Shown here: positions 18,482 to 26,508 of the stretch, in pieces
Numbering within the stretch: position 1 is the stretch's first letter
Layout of the letters: each line of letters opens with the position of its first letter
Assembly: GCA_050251035.1 (NCBI GenBank)
Contig: JBFWNN010000001.1
Span: 124,001-188,000, forward strand
Direction of reading: 5' to 3'
DNA: 64,000 nt
Source of the DNA: Taklimakanibacter sp050251035
Lineage (GTDB): Bacteria; Pseudomonadota; Alphaproteobacteria; Rhizobiales; Aestuariivirgaceae
The notes under the pieces: generated by a model
Databases searched by the model: none
What the model was told of the DNA's origin: nothing
The model's input: the letters and a program-made list of their open reading frames with translations, nothing else
Program-made: the position numbers and the translations under genes

Positions 18482-19717
18482 TCAGCCCTTCGCCTTGTCC
18501 ATCTGCTCGACGAAGCGCTTGAACAGATAGTGGCTGTCCTGCGGGCCGGGCGAGGCTTCGGGGTGATATTGCACCGAGAAGATCGGCTTGCCTTCGACGG
18601 CGATGCCGCAATTGGAGCCGTCGAAGAGCGAGACATGGGTCTCGACGATGCCCTCGGGCAGCGTCTCACGGTCGACGGTGAAGCCGTGATTCATCGAGGT
18701 GATCTCGACCTTGCCGGTGGTGAAGTCCTTGACCGGATGATTGGCGCCGTGATGGCCCTGATGCATCTTGCGCGTCCTGGCGCCGAGGGCAAGCGCCAGC
18801 ATCTGATGGCCGAGGCAGATGCCGAAGACGGGCTTGCCGGAGGCGATCAGCTTCTTGATCTCGGGCACCGCATATTCGCCCGTCGCCGCGGGGTCCCCTG
18901 GGCCGTTTGACAGGAAGATGCCGTCGGGGTCCATTGCCAATATGTCGTCCGCCTGGGCGGTGGCGGGGACCACCGTCACCTCGCAGCCCGCGCTGGTGAG
19001 GCAGCGCAGGATATTGCGCTTGAGGCCATAGTCGACGGCGACGACCTTGTGCAGCGCGCCGTTGCGCCGGCCATAGCCGCCGTTCCAGTCCCAGGTCGTC
19101 TCGTCCCAGTCCATGCGCTGGGCGAGCGACACGTCCTTGGCGAGGTCCATGCCGACGAGGCCCGGCCATTTGGCGGCCATCGCCTTCAGCTTTTTCAGGT
19201 CGAACTGGCCCTTGGCGTGATGGGCAATGACGCCGTTGGGCATGCCTCTCTCGCGGATAAAGTTGGTGAGCGCCCTGGTGTCGATGCCGGACAGGCCGAC
19301 GATGCCGCGCACCTTCAACCACTGGCTGAAATGGCGGTGGCTCCTGTAATTGGCGGGATCGGTGACGGCCGCTTTGACGACGCAGCCGCGCACGCCCGAC
19401 GTTGCGGCAAGATTGGTCGTCTCGATGTCGTCCTCATTGGTGCCGACATTGCCGATATGGGGGAAGGTGAAGGTGACGATCTGGCCGGCATAGGAGGGGT
19501 CGGTCAGGATCTCCTGATAGCCGGTCATCGCGGTGTTGAAGCACACCTCGCCCACCGCCTCGCCTTCCGCGCCTAAGCCCACGCCCTCGATGACGGTGCC
19601 GTCGGCCAGCACCAAAAGGCCGGTGACGCGCGGGGCCTCCCAGTCGGAAAAGGACGGGCGCGCAGGCTTCTTCGCCGCCCTCGGCTTCGCCGGCCGGGCA
19701 GGGGCTTTCTTGGCCAT
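18482..19717 (-). CDS. carA: carbamoyl-phosphate synthase small subunit
   Basis: 411 residues. N-terminal small-subunit domain (about 30-170, VCFNTAMTGYQEILTDPSY) and C-terminal class I glutamine amidotransferase (about 220-405) with nucleophile Cys in GICLGHQM and the His/Glu of YHPEASPGP. It supplies ammonia to CarB through a tunnel. A Lys/Ala/Pro-rich extension of about 28 residues precedes the usual start region (RVTGLLVLADGTVIEG). carA is 11 kb from carB here, so the two subunits are not in one operon. Confidence 0.98.
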   Translation of the reverse strand: MAKKAPARPAKPRAAKKPARPSFSDWEAPRVTGLLVLADGTVIEGVGLGAEGEAVGEVCFNTAMTGYQEILTDPSYAGQIVTFTFPHIGNVGTNEDDIETTNLAATSGVRGCVVKAAVTDPANYRSHRHFSQWLKVRGIVGLSGIDTRALTNFIRERGMPNGVIAHHAKGQFDLKKLKAMAAKWPGLVGMDLAKDVSLAQRMDWDETTWDWNGGYGRRNGALHKVVAVDYGLKRNILRCLTSAGCEVTVVPATAQADDILAMDPDGIFLSNGPGDPAATGEYAVPEIKKLIASGKPVFGICLGHQMLALALGARTRKMHQGHHGANHPVKDFTTGKVEITSMNHGFTVDRETLPEGIVETHVSLFDGSNCGIAVEGKPIFSVQYHPEASPGPQDSHYLFKRFVEQMDKAKG

Positions 19718-19830
19718 GGACTCAATTCTCCTGAATTTGCGTTCTCTTATGGGGCCTGCCCTGGGCCGTCAAGGTTGCGCTCAAGGCTGTCCCGGCGTAT
19801 CTCAACCCCTTCACCGACAAGGATATTCCC

Positions 19831-20292
19831 ATGGGCCTGCGCGACCAGATCAATGACAGCCTGAAAGAGGCGATGAAATCGGGCGACAAGAGGCGCGTCT
19901 CGACGCTGCGCCTGGTCAATTCCGCCATCAAGGATCGCGATATCCTGAACCGTACCGCCGGACCCGATGCCGGGGTGACCGACGCACAGATCGTCGAGGT
20001 CCTGGCCAAGATGGTGAAGCAGCGCCAGGAAAGCCTCGAGATCTACGAGAAGGCCGGCCGCGACGAGCTCGCCACGCAGGAGCGCGAGGAGATCCAGATC
20101 ATCCAGAACTACATGCCGAAGCAGCTTTCCGACGAGGAAGTGAAGTCGGTCATCGCCGCGGTGATCAAGGACGTCGGCGCCACCTCGGTCAAGGACATGG
20201 GCAAGGTCATGGGTGCGCTCAAGGCCAAATATTCCGGGCAGATGGATTTCGGCAAGGCCGGCGGCGTGATCAAGGGGCTTTTGGGGAGCTGA
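19831..20292 (+). CDS. yqeY: GatB/YqeY domain protein
   Basis: 153 residues, full length for the YqeY family: all-helical domain resembling the GatB tail, starting MGLRDQINDSLKEAMKSGDKRRVSTLRL and containing EIQIIQNYMPKQLS and GKVMGALKAKYSGQMDFGK. A tRNA-dependent role is suspected but unproven. It is divergent from carA (113 bp) and in alphaproteobacteria normally lies near dnaG and rpoD, which here are 6 kb further along. The reading frame stays open for 35 more codons after the stop, which looks like chance or a remnant. Confidence 0.95.
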   Translation: MGLRDQINDSLKEAMKSGDKRRVSTLRLVNSAIKDRDILNRTAGPDAGVTDAQIVEVLAKMVKQRQESLEIYEKAGRDELATQEREEIQIIQNYMPKQLSDEEVKSVIAAVIKDVGATSVKDMGKVMGALKAKYSGQMDFGKAGGVIKGLLGS

Positions 20293-20498
20293 ATTCGACG
20301 CGAGAGAGGCGTTGTTGACACCAACGGCACCGTTCGGTATTCGCACGTCATGACCAAGACCCTCGTCACCTCGGGAATGTATTACCGGCCGCTCCATTAG
20401 CGGCGGGGTGCTTTGTTGTCCTTCAACCGCTGCTTGGCCAGCGGTTGTGATCCGGTAGACAGCTCTGGCTTCGCAGCCTGTCCGCGGAGTTCTCGGAA

Positions 20499-21329
20499 AT
20501 GCCTACCCTCGAAGATGTTCCCCATCGGCCTCGCCGCCTCCTGTCCCTTGGCCTCATCGGCTTCGGCGCCTTTGGACGTCTGGCAGCTGGCCACCTTTCG
20601 CGCCATTTCGCTCTCCATGTTTTCGATCCAGCCTTCGACGGCAGCGCGGGACTGGCCGAGACGGCCGCGTGCCAGATTGTGGTGATCGCCGTTCCCGTTG
20701 CGCAGATGGCGGAAACGCTGAGGGCCATCGCGCCGCATGTCAGACCGGGAGCGCTGGTCGTCGATGTCGGGTCCGTGAAGGTTGAACCTGCGCGGCTCAT
20801 GCGGGAGCTGCTTCCTCCGCATGTCGACATCGTTGCGACGCACCCGCTCTTCGGACCGCAAAGTGCCCGCGATGGCGTGCGGGGCCTCAAGATCGCGCTC
20901 TGCCCTGTCAGGGGAAACCGTCACCGGCTTATTGCCGCTTTCCTGCGGATCGCACTCGGACTCAAAGTGATCATAACAACGCCCGATGCGCATGATCGGG
21001 ACGCCGCGCTGTCGCAAGGGCTGACCCACCTCATAGCGAAGGTGCTCGTGAAAATGGAGCCGCTGCCGGATCTGATCACCACGCGCAGCTTCGATCTGCT
21101 TTATGAGGCTGTCGAGATGGTGCGCCACGACCCGCCCGAGCTCTTCAATGCGATCGAACGCCTGAATCCATATGCCCCGGAGGTCCGGCGCCGCTTCTTC
21201 GCCCTGGCCTCGGCTCTCGATGCCGACCTGCGTCAAGGCGTCGGGCGCCGTCAGGCTTTGGCGAAGGCCAGCGATGACCCTCGCGCGTTGGGCGGCGTGT
21301 CGGGAAGCATCAGCCCGCCGCCGGCATGA
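20499..21329 (+). CDS. prephenate dehydrogenase-like protein
   Basis: 276 residues with an N-terminal Rossmann domain (SLGLIGFGAFGRLAAGHL, about 16-33) and a helical C-terminal dimerisation domain. VDVGSVKVEPARLM and ATHPLFGPQSA are the TyrA-family segments around the substrate pocket (the THPMFGP block). The typical product would be 4-hydroxyphenylpyruvate or tyrosine from prephenate or arogenate. It has no ACT domain. The C terminus (LGGVSGSISPPPA) is Gly/Ser/Pro-rich. A second TyrA elsewhere in the genome is possible. Confidence 0.88.
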   Translation: MPTLEDVPHRPRRLLSLGLIGFGAFGRLAAGHLSRHFALHVFDPAFDGSAGLAETAACQIVVIAVPVAQMAETLRAIAPHVRPGALVVDVGSVKVEPARLMRELLPPHVDIVATHPLFGPQSARDGVRGLKIALCPVRGNRHRLIAAFLRIALGLKVIITTPDAHDRDAALSQGLTHLIAKVLVKMEPLPDLITTRSFDLLYEAVEMVRHDPPELFNAIERLNPYAPEVRRRFFALASALDADLRQGVGRRQALAKASDDPRALGGVSGSISPPPA

Positions 21330-21348
21330 GCACAGGCCGCCGGCGCGG

Positions 21349-21897
21349 TCATTGCAGGTTCGTATGACGATGCAACATGGTCTTGTGCGCATCCGGCATT
21401 TCCCGGGCGAGGCCCAGGACGACGCCGTCGAGGAGCAGGAGACAGGACTGTTCGAAGAGGCTGCCGCCGAACTGTTCGGTGGTCTCAACCGGAACCGGGA
21501 GCACGATGTCGGCGATGCCGGCGAGCGCGGCCTTGGGCTTGTGGGTCAGCGTCACCACCGTGGCGCCTTCCTGCTTCGCGATACGGGCGAAGCCGACGCT
21601 GACCGGCGTTTCGCCCGAGCCCGATATGACGAGCAGCGCGTCGCCTGTGCGGATCGATGGCGCCGACACCTCGCCGACGAAATGCACGTTGCGGCCAATA
21701 TGCATGAAACGCATCGCCGCCATCTGGGCGACGAGGCCGGAGCGGCCCTGGCCGGAAAAGAACCAGCGCCGACTTCGATCGTCGAAAGCGGCGACGACCT
21801 CGGTGAAGGCTACCGGGTCGATGCGGGCGAGAAGCTCTGTTATTTCCTGTCCCACGGCCAGCCACGGCCGGGCTCGGGCAGCCTGTCGCGAATCCAT
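21349..21897 (-). CDS. hxlB: 6-phospho-3-hexuloisomerase (SIS domain)
   Basis: 182 residues, a single SIS (sugar isomerase) domain with FFSGQGRSGLVAQMAAMRFMHIG and VISGSGETPVSV, the phosphosugar-binding loops, and the C-terminal EQSCLLLLDGVVL of the PHI family. It would convert hexulose 6-phosphate to fructose 6-phosphate. The ATG at 21897 is supported by AGAGG 8 bases upstream. It overlaps hxlA by 58 bp on the same strand; together they form the formaldehyde-fixing part of the ribulose monophosphate pathway. An isomerase of another C5/C6 phosphate is an alternative. Confidence 0.88.
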   Translation of the reverse strand: MDSRQAARARPWLAVGQEITELLARIDPVAFTEVVAAFDDRSRRWFFSGQGRSGLVAQMAAMRFMHIGRNVHFVGEVSAPSIRTGDALLVISGSGETPVSVGFARIAKQEGATVVTLTHKPKAALAGIADIVLPVPVETTEQFGGSLFEQSCLLLLDGVVLGLAREMPDAHKTMLHRHTNLQ

Positions 21898-22499
21898 TGT
21901 GACACCTCTTTCGGATCGGGATCCTCGGTGATGGCGCTGCCGACGACGACGACCTCGGGGCCGGCGGCGATCACCTGATCGAGCGTCCTGGGGCCGATGC
22001 CGCCGGCGAGCGAGACGCGGAAGCCGCGCCGGCGCATCTCCTTCACCGCATCGATATGCGCGCTCGACCGGTCGCCGGCGAGGCGCGCATCGGTCGGGGA
22101 ATGGACGGCGACATAGCCGAAGCTCGCCGGGAACGACGCATCCTTGGGCAGGAGCTCGGCCTTGCCGGATTCGGTGATGGTGTCGACGATGACGGTGGCG
22201 CCATAGGCTTCGGCGCGCCGGCCCACCGTCGCATGCGTCGCCTTCGAGGCGCAGGACAGGACCGTCATGAAGGCAGCACCGGCGCCGAACACCATGTCGG
22301 CCTCGAGCGCGCCGGCATCGACGGTCTTGGTGTCGGCCAGGATGCGGACATCGGGGCAGAGTTCACGCGCCGTCGCGATGGCCGAGAGGCCGAAGCGCTT
22401 CAGAACCGGCGTGCCGATCTCGATGATGTCGGCGAAGGGCTTCACCAATGGCAGGAGGGCCAGGTGCTCCGGTTTGTCGAAGGCGATTTGCAAGAGCAC
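21840..22499 (-). CDS. hxlA: 3-hexulose-6-phosphate synthase (or 3-keto-L-gulonate-6-phosphate decarboxylase)
   Basis: 219 residues, a TIM-barrel of the OMPDC suprafamily with the DxKxxD signature (Asp56, Lys58, Asp61 in ILADTKTVDAG) and Asp8 in the first strand. Hexulose phosphate synthase condenses formaldehyde with ribulose 5-phosphate; the sister activity is UlaD/SgbH decarboxylation of 3-keto-gulonate 6-phosphate. The directly following SIS isomerase favours the HPS-PHI pair. No RuMP-specific regulator is adjacent. A GFA (formaldehyde-related) protein lies at 35.6 kb. The 3' end overlaps hxlB. Confidence 0.85.
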   Translation of the reverse strand: MLLQIAFDKPEHLALLPLVKPFADIIEIGTPVLKRFGLSAIATARELCPDVRILADTKTVDAGALEADMVFGAGAAFMTVLSCASKATHATVGRRAEAYGATVIVDTITESGKAELLPKDASFPASFGYVAVHSPTDARLAGDRSSAHIDAVKEMRRRGFRVSLAGGIGPRTLDQVIAAGPEVVVVGSAITEDPDPKEVSQWIRDRLPEPGRGWPWDRK

Positions 22500-22547
22500 G
22501 GCGTTTTCCTGAACTGCAAGTGGCGGAGCCTCTTTGTCTGATCAGGT

Positions 22548-22581
22548 AAACCCTTTCTCCAGCTTGCGGGAGAAAGGGTTT
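22548..22581 (-). terminator. 13-bp perfect hairpin after ohr
   Basis: AAACCCTTTCTCC (22548-22560) pairs perfectly with GGAGAAAGGGTTT (22569-22581) around an 8-base loop. It lies 18 bases after the ohr stop and before hxlA on the minus strand, with TTTACC following. It may be the ohr terminator; the CTTTCTCC-loop-GGGAGAAAGG core also resembles dispersed intergenic hairpins of alphaproteobacteria. Confidence 0.65.
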
Positions 22582-22598
22582 TCGAGACTCCGTGACGA

Positions 22599-23018
22599 TC
22601 ACACGACCTTCGTCGTGACCTCGACATTGCCCTTGATGGAATGGCTGTAGGGACACACCACATGGGCTTTCTTGACGAGGTCCTCGGCCTTCGCCTTGTC
22701 GATGCCGGGCAGGCTGACCTCGAGGGCCACGGCGAGCCCAAAGCCCTGCTTGTCGTCGCGCTCGCCGATGGTGACATTGGCCGACACCTTGGCGTCGTCG
22801 GAAACCTTGACCTTCTCCTTGCCGGCGACGAATTTGAGGGCGCCCAGATAGCAGGCGGAATAGCCCACCGAGAAGAGCTGCTCCGGATTGGTGCCGGTGC
22901 CGGTGCCGCCCATTTCCTTGGGCACCGACAAGGTGACGTCGACCTTGCCGTCGTCGGTGCGGCCCTTGCCGTCGCGGCCGCCGGTGGCGCTTCCATGAGC
23001 GGTGTACATTGCTTTCAT
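22599..23018 (-). CDS. ohr: organic hydroperoxide resistance protein (Ohr/OsmC)
   Basis: 139 residues. Ohr subfamily of OsmC peroxidases: the peroxidatic cysteine lies in SVGYSACYLGALKF and the resolving one in HVVCPYSHSIKGNVEV; the start MKAMYTAHGSATGGRDG is typical of Ohr. It reduces organic and lipid peroxides with lipoylated proteins as donors. The ATG at 23018 has AAGGAGG upstream; the longer in-frame reading to 23120 is not real. No OhrR-type MarR gene is adjacent, unlike many ohr loci. Confidence 0.95.
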   Translation of the reverse strand: MKAMYTAHGSATGGRDGKGRTDDGKVDVTLSVPKEMGGTGTGTNPEQLFSVGYSACYLGALKFVAGKEKVKVSDDAKVSANVTIGERDDKQGFGLAVALEVSLPGIDKAKAEDLVKKAHVVCPYSHSIKGNVEVTTKVV

Positions 23019-23055
23019 CTTACAAGCCTCCTTGGATATTGGGGGGTGAACTATC

Positions 23056-23952
23056 TCACGCCGCCTTGCGGCTCGCAATCGCGACGCCTGCCGCGGCGAC
23101 AGCCATGCCGAGCCAGGCATAGGGCGACATGGTCTCGCCGAGGACCGGCCAGGCCATCAAGGTGGCGACCGGCGGCACGAGATAGAACAGCGACGACACG
23201 CGCGACACCTCGCCCACGCGGATCATCGCCAGGAGCAAGGTCATCGAGATCACCGAATTGCCGATGACGAGATAAGCGAGCGCCGCCATGAGCTCCGGCG
23301 ACGTCCAGTCGACCGTGAGGCTTTCGGTGGCGAGGCTGAGGGGCAGGATGACGGCGAGGCCGACGACGAATTGGATCATGTTCGACATGATCGGATGATG
23401 ATTGGTGCCGAAGCGCTTCTCCCACAAGGTGCCGCCGGCAATGCCGAGAAGGGCGCCGACGGCGTAGAGCACGCCGAGCGCCGTCTCGGCCGCAATCGCG
23501 GACTGGGCGAGGATCACGATCGCGGCTCCCGCGAGCCCCAGAACGAGCCCCAGCCAGCGCAGGGCGCTGACCCGCTCGCGCGCGAAATAAGGCGCCGCCA
23601 GGCCGACCAGGATCGGCTGCAGGCAGACGATGATGGCGACCGTGCCGGACGACGCCTTGGCATGAAAGGCGAGATAGCACATGCCGAAATAGATGCCCTG
23701 GATCAGGAAGCCCACCATCGCGATGTGGAACCACTCGCGGGCCGTGCGCGGCCATCGGGGCCTCATGGCGATGGCGAAGGGAGCCAGGATGATGAGCACG
23801 AGGACATAGCGAAGGGCGAGGAAGGTCAAGGGCTCGGCATGCCTTATCCCGAGCTTGGCCACGCTGAAGCCGCCCGACCATAGGACGAGGAAGATCGCGG
23901 GCGCGAGCACAAGCCACAGCGGCCGGCCGGATGGCGATGCCGGATTGTTCAT
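23056..23952 (-). CDS. EamA/DMT-family transporter
   Basis: 298 residues, about ten transmembrane helices in two EamA repeats; starts MNNPASPSGRPLWLVLAPAIFLVLWSGG and has SGGFSVAKLGIRHAEPLTFLALRYVL. It overlaps the upstream methyltransferase gene by 4 bp (ATGA type), so the two are probably translated together. Substrate unknown; amino acids or small metabolites are usual for this family. Confidence 0.9.
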   Translation of the reverse strand: MNNPASPSGRPLWLVLAPAIFLVLWSGGFSVAKLGIRHAEPLTFLALRYVLVLIILAPFAIAMRPRWPRTAREWFHIAMVGFLIQGIYFGMCYLAFHAKASSGTVAIIVCLQPILVGLAAPYFARERVSALRWLGLVLGLAGAAIVILAQSAIAAETALGVLYAVGALLGIAGGTLWEKRFGTNHHPIMSNMIQFVVGLAVILPLSLATESLTVDWTSPELMAALAYLVIGNSVISMTLLLAMIRVGEVSRVSSLFYLVPPVATLMAWPVLGETMSPYAWLGMAVAAAGVAIASRKAA

Positions 23953-24647
23953 TGCGGACGCGGCTTCCGCGCCAGATAGTCGGCATAGACGCCGTTCGAA
24001 TATTCAGCCGACAGGAGATCGAAGCCGGCCTGGGTGATAAGGCCTTCCATGATCCAGCCATAGGTCGAATGCTCGTCACGCAGATGGCAGGCGACGGTGG
24101 CGCGGTCATAGCCGGTATTGGCGAGCATCCAGGCGATCCAGGCCTCGGCCGTCGTGGGCAGGTCGGCCGGGTGGCAGGAAAAGACGACGTCACGGATGAA
24201 GAGGATGCCGCCGGGCTTCAGCGCCTTGGCCATGCGGTCGAGCGCCACGCCTTTCCACTGGTCGGGGAGATGATGCAGCGCGAATTTCGTGGTGACGAGA
24301 TCGAGGCTCGCTTGGGGAAGAGCGAAGGACAGGAAGCCCGCCTGCTGGGGCGTGATATTGACCAGCCCGAGCGCGGCGGCGCGCCGTCCGGTGGCCGCGA
24401 GCATGGGCGCCGAAATATCGATGGCATGGACGGCACGGCAGAGCTTTGCCGCCGCGCAGGCGAGGCGGCCGGTGCCGCAGCCGATATCGGCCAGCGTGTC
24501 CGAGGCCGCGAGGCCGAGCCTCGCGAGCAGGACATCGTCTTCAGCCGTGTCACTCTGGCGCTCGTCGTAGGTCGCGACCTCGCGGGCGTCGGTGAAATCG
24601 GTGCCGATCTGCTTCAGATCGTCATAATACCAGTCGGGTTTCTCCAT
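23949..24647 (-). CDS. SAM-dependent class I methyltransferase
   Basis: 232 residues with motif I ADIGCGTGRLACAAAKL, motif II-III region AIDISAPMLAATG and the post-I LVTTKFALHHLPD segment typical of small-molecule methyltransferases (UbiE/Methyltransf_25 type). The ATG at 24647 (MEKPDWYYDDLKQIGTDF) is chosen; longer frames run into non-coding sequence. MEKPDWYYDD-QIGTDF starts are common to a family of bacterial methyltransferases of unknown substrate. Overlaps the EamA gene by 4 bp. Confidence 0.9.
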   Translation of the reverse strand: MEKPDWYYDDLKQIGTDFTDAREVATYDERQSDTAEDDVLLARLGLAASDTLADIGCGTGRLACAAAKLCRAVHAIDISAPMLAATGRRAAALGLVNITPQQAGFLSFALPQASLDLVTTKFALHHLPDQWKGVALDRMAKALKPGGILFIRDVVFSCHPADLPTTAEAWIAWMLANTGYDRATVACHLRDEHSTYGWIMEGLITQAGFDLLSAEYSNGVYADYLARKPRPQ

Positions 24648-24823
24648 AGGCGCGATGGTCGCAGACCGGTCGCGGCGGCGCCAGAGCGCGGCCGGAGCAG
24701 ATACCATGCGCCAAGTGCATGGCGCTCGTACGCAAGGGGGCTCGCTCGACAGGCGTGACAACAGCCGCGCTTTGCCGGTAGTGCTACGGTACCGGCTCAG
24801 CGGAAAAGGGAGAAAACTCGACT

Positions 24824-25617
24824 GTGACGAACACGTTCACTGCGGCATCGCCGGTCGAACGGCTCTACGCCCTCGACGGCGGCATTGCGGAAGTCGCCGA
24901 TGCCTCGATCTATGCGCCCGGCATCGATGTCGGCAAGCCGGTGAGCCTGAGCTGCAACGCCTATCTCATTCGCCGCGCCGGGCAATGGCTGCTCTGGGAC
25001 ACGGGGACGGGCGACGAACTGGCCGAAGTGCCGGGCGGCCGGATCATCGCCCATGGCATTCGCGGCACCGTGCAGCGGACGCTGCATTCCCAGTTGGCCG
25101 AGATCGGCGTCGACCCGGGCGACGTCGCGACGCTGCTCCTGTCGCATGCGCATTTCGACCATGCCGGCAACACGCGGCTGTTCCGAAGGCGAAATGGATC
25201 GTGCAACGCAAGGAGCATGCGGCGATGTTCGGCCCCGATTTCGCCGAGCATGGCTATTCGCCCGAGCTCTATGACACCCTGCGCGGCAACCCGACCGAGA
25301 TCGTCGACGGCGACCATGACGTGTTCGGCGACGGGTCGATCCGCCTCGTCTCGACGCCCGGGCATACGCCCGGCCACTGCTCGCTTCTGGTCCGTCTGCC
25401 GCGATCGGGCGCGGTCATTTTGAGCGGCGACGTCGCGCATTTCGAAAGGAACTTCGTCCATCGACGCGTGCCCGCCTTCAACTTCGACGCCGGGCAGACC
25501 AGGGCTTCGATGGACAAGATCGAGGGGCTCATCAGGTCGGAAAATGCGCGCCTGTGGATCAATCACGACACGCAGCAGAACGCCTCGATCCCGCACGCGC
25601 CGCAATGGGTCGAGTAG
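24824..25617 (+). pseudogene. frameshifted AHL-lactonase-like metallo-beta-lactamase
   Basis: Frame 1 (from 24824) encodes MTNTFTAASPVERLYALDGG through LSCNAYLIRRAGQWLLWDTG and the metal motif HAHFDH to about 25183. After LF the frame is lost; the rest (PKAKWIVQRKEHAAMFGP, TPGHTPGHCSLLV, SGDVAHFERNF, NHDTQQ) continues in another frame to 25617. One missing base in TTCCGAAG near 25184 explains this: TTC-C(N)G-AAG would restore LFPKAKW. The pieces match the N-acyl homoserine lactonase (AttM/BlcC) subfamily of the MBL fold. If real, the enzyme is broken; a sequencing error is the alternative. GTG at 24824 follows AAGGGAG. Confidence 0.85.
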
Positions 25618-25690
25618 GGCGGTTTCGGGGGCAGGCGTGCACTTTGGCGCAGGACACACTATATTATCCTTCCGGATTTGGTGAGGAGCG

Positions 25691-26290
25691 ATGGCCATGA
25701 CGCCGTTTGATCTTGCTATGTCGATCGCGCTGGGCGTCGGGCTGGCGGCGGCCACGGGTTTCCGCATCTTCCTGCCGCTGCTCGTCACCAGCGTCGCCAC
25801 CTATGGCGGCTATATTCCGGTGAGCGACGGCTTCGCCTGGATCGGCGCGCCGGCCGCCGTCATCATGCTCAGCGTGGCGGCGCTCGCCGAGGTGCTGGCC
25901 TATTACATTCCAGGCGTCGACAATTTGCTCGACACGATCGCGACACCGGCGGCGCTCGTCGCCGGCACGCTGGTCTCGGCCGCCGTGATGGCCGACCTGC
26001 CGCCGCTCATCAAATGGGCGGCCGCCATCATCGCGGGCGGCGGTGCCGCCGGCATGACGCAGGGCGTCACCACTCTGATCCGGGCGAATTCGACCGTGTT
26101 CACCGGCGGGCTCGGCAATCCCGTCATCGCCACGGGTGAGCTCGGCGGCGCGACCCTCGTCTCGCTGCTGGCGCTGTCGGTGCCCTTCGTCGCCGTGGGT
26201 CTCGTCGCCTTGTTCTGCTGGTTCGCGGTCCGGACCATCCGGCGGCTGCTCCGGCGCACGCCCAAGCCTGAGCCCCAGGGAACCAGCTGA
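25691..26290 (+). CDS. DUF4126 membrane protein
   Basis: 199 residues with about five hydrophobic segments and short Gly/Ala-rich turns (SIALGVGLAAATGFRIFLPLL, VAALAEVLAYYIPGVDNLLDTI, WAAAIIAGGGAAG, LSVPFVAVGLVALFCWF). Matches DUF4126 proteins, integral inner-membrane proteins of unknown function. The C-terminal tail (RTIRRLLRRTPKPEPQGTS) is basic and probably cytoplasmic. A TATATTAT sequence about 30 bp upstream may be part of its promoter. Confidence 0.85.
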   Translation: MAMTPFDLAMSIALGVGLAAATGFRIFLPLLVTSVATYGGYIPVSDGFAWIGAPAAVIMLSVAALAEVLAYYIPGVDNLLDTIATPAALVAGTLVSAAVMADLPPLIKWAAAIIAGGGAAGMTQGVTTLIRANSTVFTGGLGNPVIATGELGGATLVSLLALSVPFVAVGLVALFCWFAVRTIRRLLRRTPKPEPQGTS

Positions 26291-26309
26291 TTTACCTACA
26301 AATCATTCC

Positions 26310-26388
26310 GTCACCCCGGCGAAAGCCGGGGCCCATTAAAATCGTGACGCGCGATCAGTCAGGGGGCCCGGCTTTCGCCGGGGTGACG
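26310..26388. repeat. inverted pair of REP-like palindromes
   Basis: GTCACCCCGGC-GAAA-GCCGGGGCCC (26310-26334) faces its mirror CCCGGC-TTTC-GCCGGGGTGAC (26366-26387) with about 30 bp between, in the gap between the DUF4126 gene and dnaG. The family differs in sequence from the GGCCGGG units elsewhere in the window. Confidence 0.85.
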
Positions 26389-26508
26389 AGTTTGGTGGCA
26401 GCCCGTCGCGATTTCACCACCAGTGGCGGCTATTAATCTGTTGAAAGGCTGTGCACTGGGCGATTCGCTGTGTGATTCGCCGGTACCTTTATGGTTGGTA
26501 GGCCGGCA

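Noticed and set aside
20293..20400. In-frame continuation after the yqeY stop (35 codons)
   Set aside because: No start codon with ribosome site and no recognisable family; likely chance open frame or an unidentifiable remnant.
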